Shown: positions 49,091 through 52,966 of the stretch, piece after piece
How positions within the stretch are numbered: position 1 is the stretch's first letter
Layout of the letters: the number at the start of each line of letters is the position of its first letter
Source: Bacteroidales bacterium
GTDB lineage: Bacteria; Bacteroidota; Bacteroidia; Bacteroidales; F082
Assembly: GCA_017439405.1 (NCBI GenBank)
Contig: JAFSJF010000036.1
Coordinates: forward strand, 1 to 52,966
DNA length: 52,966 bases
Direction: 5' to 3'
The notes under the pieces: generated by a model
The model's database searches: none
Seen by the model: only the letters and a program-made list of their open reading frames with translations
Told to the model about the DNA's origin: nothing
Made by a program: the position numbers and the translations under genes

Positions 49091-49189
49091 CGGAAATTTT
49101 CATTGCCTGGATGGCTTACAGAAAGAAATCTGACAAAATTCCCAATATGACACGAGAGAAGGCAATCGCAAGAAATAGGTGGCTTTTCA

Positions 49190-49218
49190 TTGTGGAGTAC
49201 ATTTTTTTTGTAGTTTTG
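49190..49218 (+). promoter_or_regulatory. Promoter of the C10 protease gene
   Basis: TTG at 49190-49192, spacer 18, TAGTTTTG at 49211-49218, 48 bp before the ATG at 49267. Confidence 0.65.
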
Positions 49219-49266
49219 CGGCATGGAATCAGTCGAATGAAAGTCAAACCCCTTAATATCAACATT

Positions 49267-52200
49267 ATGAAGAAGTTTTATGTTTTTTTGATGCTTTTGT
49301 TGGCCATGACGGTGGCCGCGAAAGCCAATCCCGTCAGCGTGCAACAGGCTCGCAAAGTGGGGGCCAAGTACCTCACCCAGAGTTTGGACGTGAAGGCGGC
49401 TTCGGAACAAGACCTGAAGTTGGCGGCCACCTACCGCACAGAAAGCGGCGTTGCCGCCTTCTACATCTTCAATGGGCCGGGCAGTTTCGTCATCGTCTCT
49501 GCCGACGACTGCGCCACGCCCATCCTCGGCAGCTCGGCCACGAACCAATTTTACATGGACGACATCCCTCCCGCATTGGAGGAGTATCTGCAAGGCTTTG
49601 TCGAGCAGATCCAGTATGGCATTGAGAGCCGTTTGCCAGCCCTTGACACAGTGGCTCACCAATGGGAGATAGTGCGGGCCAGCGGACTCCTGAGAGACGA
49701 CCGCGCCACTGCGGCGGCAGTTGCACCCTTGCTGACCACCACATGGGGGCAAGGTGTCAATGGTCGCAAATACAACATCAAATGCCCTAGCGATCCTGCT
49801 GGTCAGAACGGACATGCAAAAACGGGTTGCACGGCAACAGCTATGGCACAAATCATGCGCTACTGGCGCTACCCTGGATCGGGCCAATATACCCATGGCT
49901 ACTATCCGCCCAACTATCCCGACCAGTATCAGTATGTCAATTTCGGCAATGTCGTCTATGACTGGGACAATATGCCCGATGAATTGAATAGTTCGTCATC
50001 GGATGCGCAAAACGATGCCGTGGCCACACTGATGTGGCATTGCGGTGTCGGTTTGGAGGCAGACTATGGTCCCGATGGCACTAGTGCCTACGAGAACGAT
50101 GTAGAATACGTTATGGAGCATTACTTCAAATATTCCTCGGATGCGTATTTTGCCAGAAAGCAAAATTATGACGATACAGAATGGCTCAATATGATTAAAG
50201 GCAACCTTAACAAAGGTTGGCCAATTCACATGAGAGGTGCCAACAGCGACAATAATGATGGCCACATGTTCGTTTTGGACGGTTATAATGCCGATGACCA
50301 TATACATATAAATTGGGGATGGAACGGCAGCCCTGATGATTACTATCCCCTTAGTGCCTTGACACCTTACTCCTACGATTTCAGTTACAACAACTCGGCC
50401 GTTTTCGACATCCATCCTGGCGAATGTGAGGACAACAGCACCCGCTCCCTGCCATACTCCGATGGGTTCGAGGCTGGCAGCACCCAATGGTGGTGTTGGG
50501 ACAAAGTCGACTATTCCAACAGCTCCAATGGATACCAGTCTTCCTGGACCACCAGTGCCTTTAGTTCGGGAGGCATGTGTGTCAGGCATAACTACAATGC
50601 AAGCCGCACCCTCAACGACTGGGCCATCATGCCCCAGTTGTTCCTGCAACCTGGGCGCGACTTGACCAAACTGACTTTCCTAACCTACGAAGCATACCCT
50701 TCCGATTACATTTTCGAAGGCGTTTATATTTCCACCACGGGTACCAATCAGGATGACTTTACGCTGTTGTGGTCGCAAAGCAACCCGTCGTCAAGCTGGA
50801 AGACTGTCACCATCAACCTCGACAGCTATCAGGGGCAGGCCGTCTACATCGCTTTCGTCTATAAAGGGAAGAACGGCCACAACTGGTTCATCGACAATGT
50901 GAACGTCACCGAAGATTGGCAGCCTTGTAGCACCACTTCGTTGCCCTTCGAGGAGCACTTCGACTCGAACATTAACGGATGCTGGTACATCATCGACGGC
51001 GACATGAGTGGTGGCCAAAAGTGCTGGCAGTGGAAAAACTCTTCCAAAACCTGCGCTTATCACCCGTATGGACAGCAAAACAAGCCGCAAGTGGGCTGGC
51101 TCGTCAGCAGGAGTATGTTCCTGCAACCTGGCCGCGATGCCACCACACTGACCTTCTATTCGGCCTCGACATCGAGCGGCACCGGACAGAGAAACAGCAT
51201 TTGGCTTGCCATCGACAAACCCATTGGAGAGCTTACCCCCTCCGACTTCACCGTGAAAGTCTGGGAAGACCCGGACTATAGCAACACTTGGACGCAATAC
51301 ACCGTGAACCTCTCGGCCTACCAAGGGCACACCATCAACATCGGGTTCAAGTATGAAGGCACTTACGCACACAACTGGTTCGTCGACGATGTGGTGGTCA
51401 CCGAAAGCTGGACACCCTGCGGCTATGTTACGGCTCCTACTAGCGAAGCTTTCAATTCAAGCCTTGGCGGTTGTTGGTATGTCATTGACAGTGACCGCAG
51501 TGGCGGCGAACGTTGCTGGAAGTATGACGAGACAGAGCATTGTGCTATCCATCCTTGGGGGCAACAAAACATAGCTCAAGAGGGTTGGCTTTTCAGCCAG
51601 AGGATTTGGCTACCGCCGACCAAAGCGTACAAGCTGAGCTTCAAGTCGAAAATTTACTCTTATGGTACGGGGCGTAGGAACAGCGTATGGATTGCCGTCG
51701 ACAAGACAGGAACCCCCAACCCGTCGGATTACACTGAGATTTGGGTCGACCCGTCGTATAGCAACAGCTGGACGACCTACGAGATTGACCTTTCTGCCTA
51801 TTCTGGCCATTTCGTCAACATCGCCTTCAAGTACGAGGGCACCTACGCCCACAACTGGTACGTCGACGACTTCAGCATCAGCGAAATTCCGACCTACTAC
51901 ATCTCGGCCACGGCCAGCCCGTCGGCGGGCGGCAGCGTGAGTGGCGCAGGCATCTACATCCAAGGTGCCTCCTGCACCCTGACGGCCACGGCCAACAGCG
52001 GCTACACCTTCGCCAACTGGACCAAGAACGGGACGGTGGTCTCCACCAACCCAACCTACACCTTCACCGTGAACAGCGGCGGCAACTATGTGGCCCACTT
52101 CACGCAGACGGGCGGCGGCAACGTCACCCAGACGACCAACTTCACTAATGGCTGGAACTGGTGGAGCGGCTATGTGGAACTGAACGGTGCAAGCAGCCTG

Positions 52201-52966
52201 CAAAGCCTTGAGAACGGCCTCGGCACCCACGGCGTGATGGTCAAGTCGCAGAACAACGGCTATGCTTCGTATCTGTCGGGCTATGGCTGGTACGGCTCGC
52301 TGACGGCCATCAACAACGAGTGTACCTACCAAGTGAAGACCAACGCAGCCTGCACGGTGAGCCTTTCGGGCAACGCCGCCAATCCGGCGAGCCATCCCGT
52401 GACGCTGACGAGCGGCTGGACGTGGGTGGGCTATCCCGTGAACGCGAGCATGAGCGTGTCCACCGCATTGGGCGGCATCACGCCGCAGAACGGCGACATG
52501 CTTAAGTCGCAAAACAATGGCTATGCGTCCTATCTTTCCGGCTATGGTTGGTACGGTTCGCTCAGCACGCTCAATCCCGGCATGGGCCTGATGTACAAGT
52601 CGAACCGCAGCAGCTCCATCACCCTGACCTATCCCAACGGCGGCTCGAAGGGCGAGCTGAAGTCCAACCAGACCGCCGAAGGCAACCACTGGCAGCCGAA
52701 CCTGAGCGCCTATCCCGACAACATGAGTGTGATGGCCGTCGTCGAGCTTGATGGCGAGGAACTTGCCAGCGAGCGCTACGAGCTGGCCGCCTTCGCCAAC
52801 GGCGAATGCCGCGGCAGCGCGAGGTTGATGTATGTGGAGCCGCTTGACCGCTACATGGCCTTCCTGACCGTGGCGGGAGACGAGGCCACCGGACTGCATT
52901 TTGGCCTTTACAACGTAGAGACGGGTGACGTAGAGACGCAAAATTTTGCGTCTCTACAATACGAGA
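49267..52966 (+). CDS. C10 family (streptopain-like) cysteine protease with adhesin-type and InlB-like repeats, C-terminus cut off
   Basis: Open from the ATG at 49267 to the window end (over 1230 codons). Signal peptide MKKFYVFLMLLLAMTVAAKANP, then a pro-region (~25-150). The C10 catalytic domain (~160-390) has the nucleophile Cys188 in KTGCTATAMAQIMRYW and His333 in DGHMFVLDGY, followed by INWGWNGS. Three cleaved-adhesin-like (jellyroll) repeats follow (~400-880), with recurring blocks such as LPFEEHFDSN, GHNWFIDNVNV and AHNWFVDDVVV. Next is an InlB-type 'Bacterial repeat' (ATASPSAGGSVSGAG to NYVAHF), then a duplicated domain with two near-identical NNGYASYLSGYGWYGSL blocks whose codons differ. 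It is likely secreted by type IX secretion; the sorting signal would lie outside the window. An in-frame palindrome sits near the end. Confidence 0.88.
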   Translation, partial: MKKFYVFLMLLLAMTVAAKANPVSVQQARKVGAKYLTQSLDVKAASEQDLKLAATYRTESGVAAFYIFNGPGSFVIVSADDCATPILGSSATNQFYMDDIPPALEEYLQGFVEQIQYGIESRLPALDTVAHQWEIVRASGLLRDDRATAAAVAPLLTTTWGQGVNGRKYNIKCPSDPAGQNGHAKTGCTATAMAQIMRYWRYPGSGQYTHGYYPPNYPDQYQYVNFGNVVYDWDNMPDELNSSSSDAQNDAVATLMWHCGVGLEADYGPDGTSAYENDVEYVMEHYFKYSSDAYFARKQNYDDTEWLNMIKGNLNKGWPIHMRGANSDNNDGHMFVLDGYNADDHIHINWGWNGSPDDYYPLSALTPYSYDFSYNNSAVFDIHPGECEDNSTRSLPYSDGFEAGSTQWWCWDKVDYSNSSNGYQSSWTTSAFSSGGMCVRHNYNASRTLNDWAIMPQLFLQPGRDLTKLTFLTYEAYPSDYIFEGVYISTTGTNQDDFTLLWSQSNPSSSWKTVTINLDSYQGQAVYIAFVYKGKNGHNWFIDNVNVTEDWQPCSTTSLPFEEHFDSNINGCWYIIDGDMSGGQKCWQWKNSSKTCAYHPYGQQNKPQVGWLVSRSMFLQPGRDATTLTFYSASTSSGTGQRNSIWLAIDKPIGELTPSDFTVKVWEDPDYSNTWTQYTVNLSAYQGHTINIGFKYEGTYAHNWFVDDVVVTESWTPCGYVTAPTSEAFNSSLGGCWYVIDSDRSGGERCWKYDETEHCAIHPWGQQNIAQEGWLFSQRIWLPPTKAYKLSFKSKIYSYGTGRRNSVWIAVDKTGTPNPSDYTEIWVDPSYSNSWTTYEIDLSAYSGHFVNIAFKYEGTYAHNWYVDDFSISEIPTYYISATASPSAGGSVSGAGIYIQGASCTLTATANSGYTFANWTKNGTVVSTNPTYTFTVNSGGNYVAHFTQTGGGNVTQTTNFTNGWNWWSGYVELNGASSLQSLENGLGTHGVMVKSQNNGYASYLSGYGWYGSLTAINNECTYQVKTNAACTVSLSGNAANPASHPVTLTSGWTWVGYPVNASMSVSTALGGITPQNGDMLKSQNNGYASYLSGYGWYGSLSTLNPGMGLMYKSNRSSSITLTYPNGGSKGELKSNQTAEGNHWQPNLSAYPDNMSVMAVVELDGEELASERYELAAFANGECRGSARLMYVEPLDRYMAFLTVAGDEATGLHFGLYNVETGDVETQNFASLQYE
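52930..52957. repeat. Perfect 28-bp palindrome within the C10 protease reading frame
   Basis: GTAGAGACGCAAAA is followed directly by its exact complement TTTTGCGTCTCTAC. Read in frame it gives ETQNFASLQ (residues ~1223-1231). The perfect symmetry and position after the last recognisable domain mark it as inserted repeat DNA. Confidence 0.8.

Overview
The window looks like a chromosome segment of a gut- or rumen-type member of the order Bacteroidales (Prevotella/Bacteroides-like; genus not decided). The reasons are the rplM-rpsI-rpsB order, GLPGLI-family and CarboxypepD_reg-type outer-membrane proteins, DUF3244-like and C10 (streptopain-like) secreted proteins, a sufB-C-D-S order, and many promoters of the Bacteroidota type (TTG near -33, 17-20 bp, TAnnTTTG near -7). 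Much of the spacer DNA is made of short dispersed repeats.

Layout. 1-1250 (minus): rpsB (cut by the window edge), rpsI, rplM. 1.5-7.8 kb (minus): an outer-membrane barrel protein coupled to a GLPGLI protein, two more GLPGLI paralogues, a small Cys-rich exported protein and a DUF3244-like protein. 8-9.8 kb (minus): a TPR lipoprotein/transmembrane protein with a C-terminal HTH-like region, divergent from an orphan GldA-like ABC ATPase. 10.97 kb: tRNA-Asp with a strong terminator. 11.2-30.4 kb (plus): one long surface-polysaccharide locus of 17 genes. It holds a UDP-uronate epimerase, Wzx-type flippase, hexapeptide acetyltransferase, TagD-like cytidylyltransferase, CDP-glycerol glycerophosphotransferase, CapA protein, two membrane acyltransferases, TupA-like ATP-grasp protein, EpsG-type polymerase, exported beta-helix protein, Stealth phosphotransferase, two GT4 glycosyltransferases and a WecA/MraY-type initiating transferase. 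TagD, the CDP-glycerol transferase and Stealth together suggest a glycan with phosphodiester links or phosphoglycerol decoration. Two ATPase/PD-(D/E)XK-like genes sit inside this operon.

30.4-38.2 kb is the most unusual part. Two more ATPase/PD-(D/E)XK-like genes (DUF4143 type and DUF234 type) each carry their own family of regularly spaced repeats. The DUF4143 gene has about 33-bp tandem repeats running into its promoter. The DUF234-type gene is bracketed by arrays of TGTCCACGAA half-sites that alternate in orientation every 26-27 bp, 7 upstream and 5 downstream; a third, 3-site array lies 2.2 kb away. The same stretch holds a probable 6S-like RNA, a small P-loop protein coupled to a secreted protein, and an AlbA_2/RecG-like ATPase gene. 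That last gene contains a 12-bp coding tandem repeat and is bracketed by copies of the secA 3' end.

38.2-49 kb (mostly minus): secA, rdgB, ung, a small lipoprotein and an exported protein (both plus), then sufS-sufD-sufC-sufB, with two MITE-like elements that share 10-bp terminal inverted repeats. 49.3 kb to the end: a large C10 peptidase with adhesin-type repeats, cut by the window edge. A recurring theme is repeat DNA read in frame as protein, seen in the CDP-glycerol transferase, SufS, a glycosyltransferase tail and the C10 protease.
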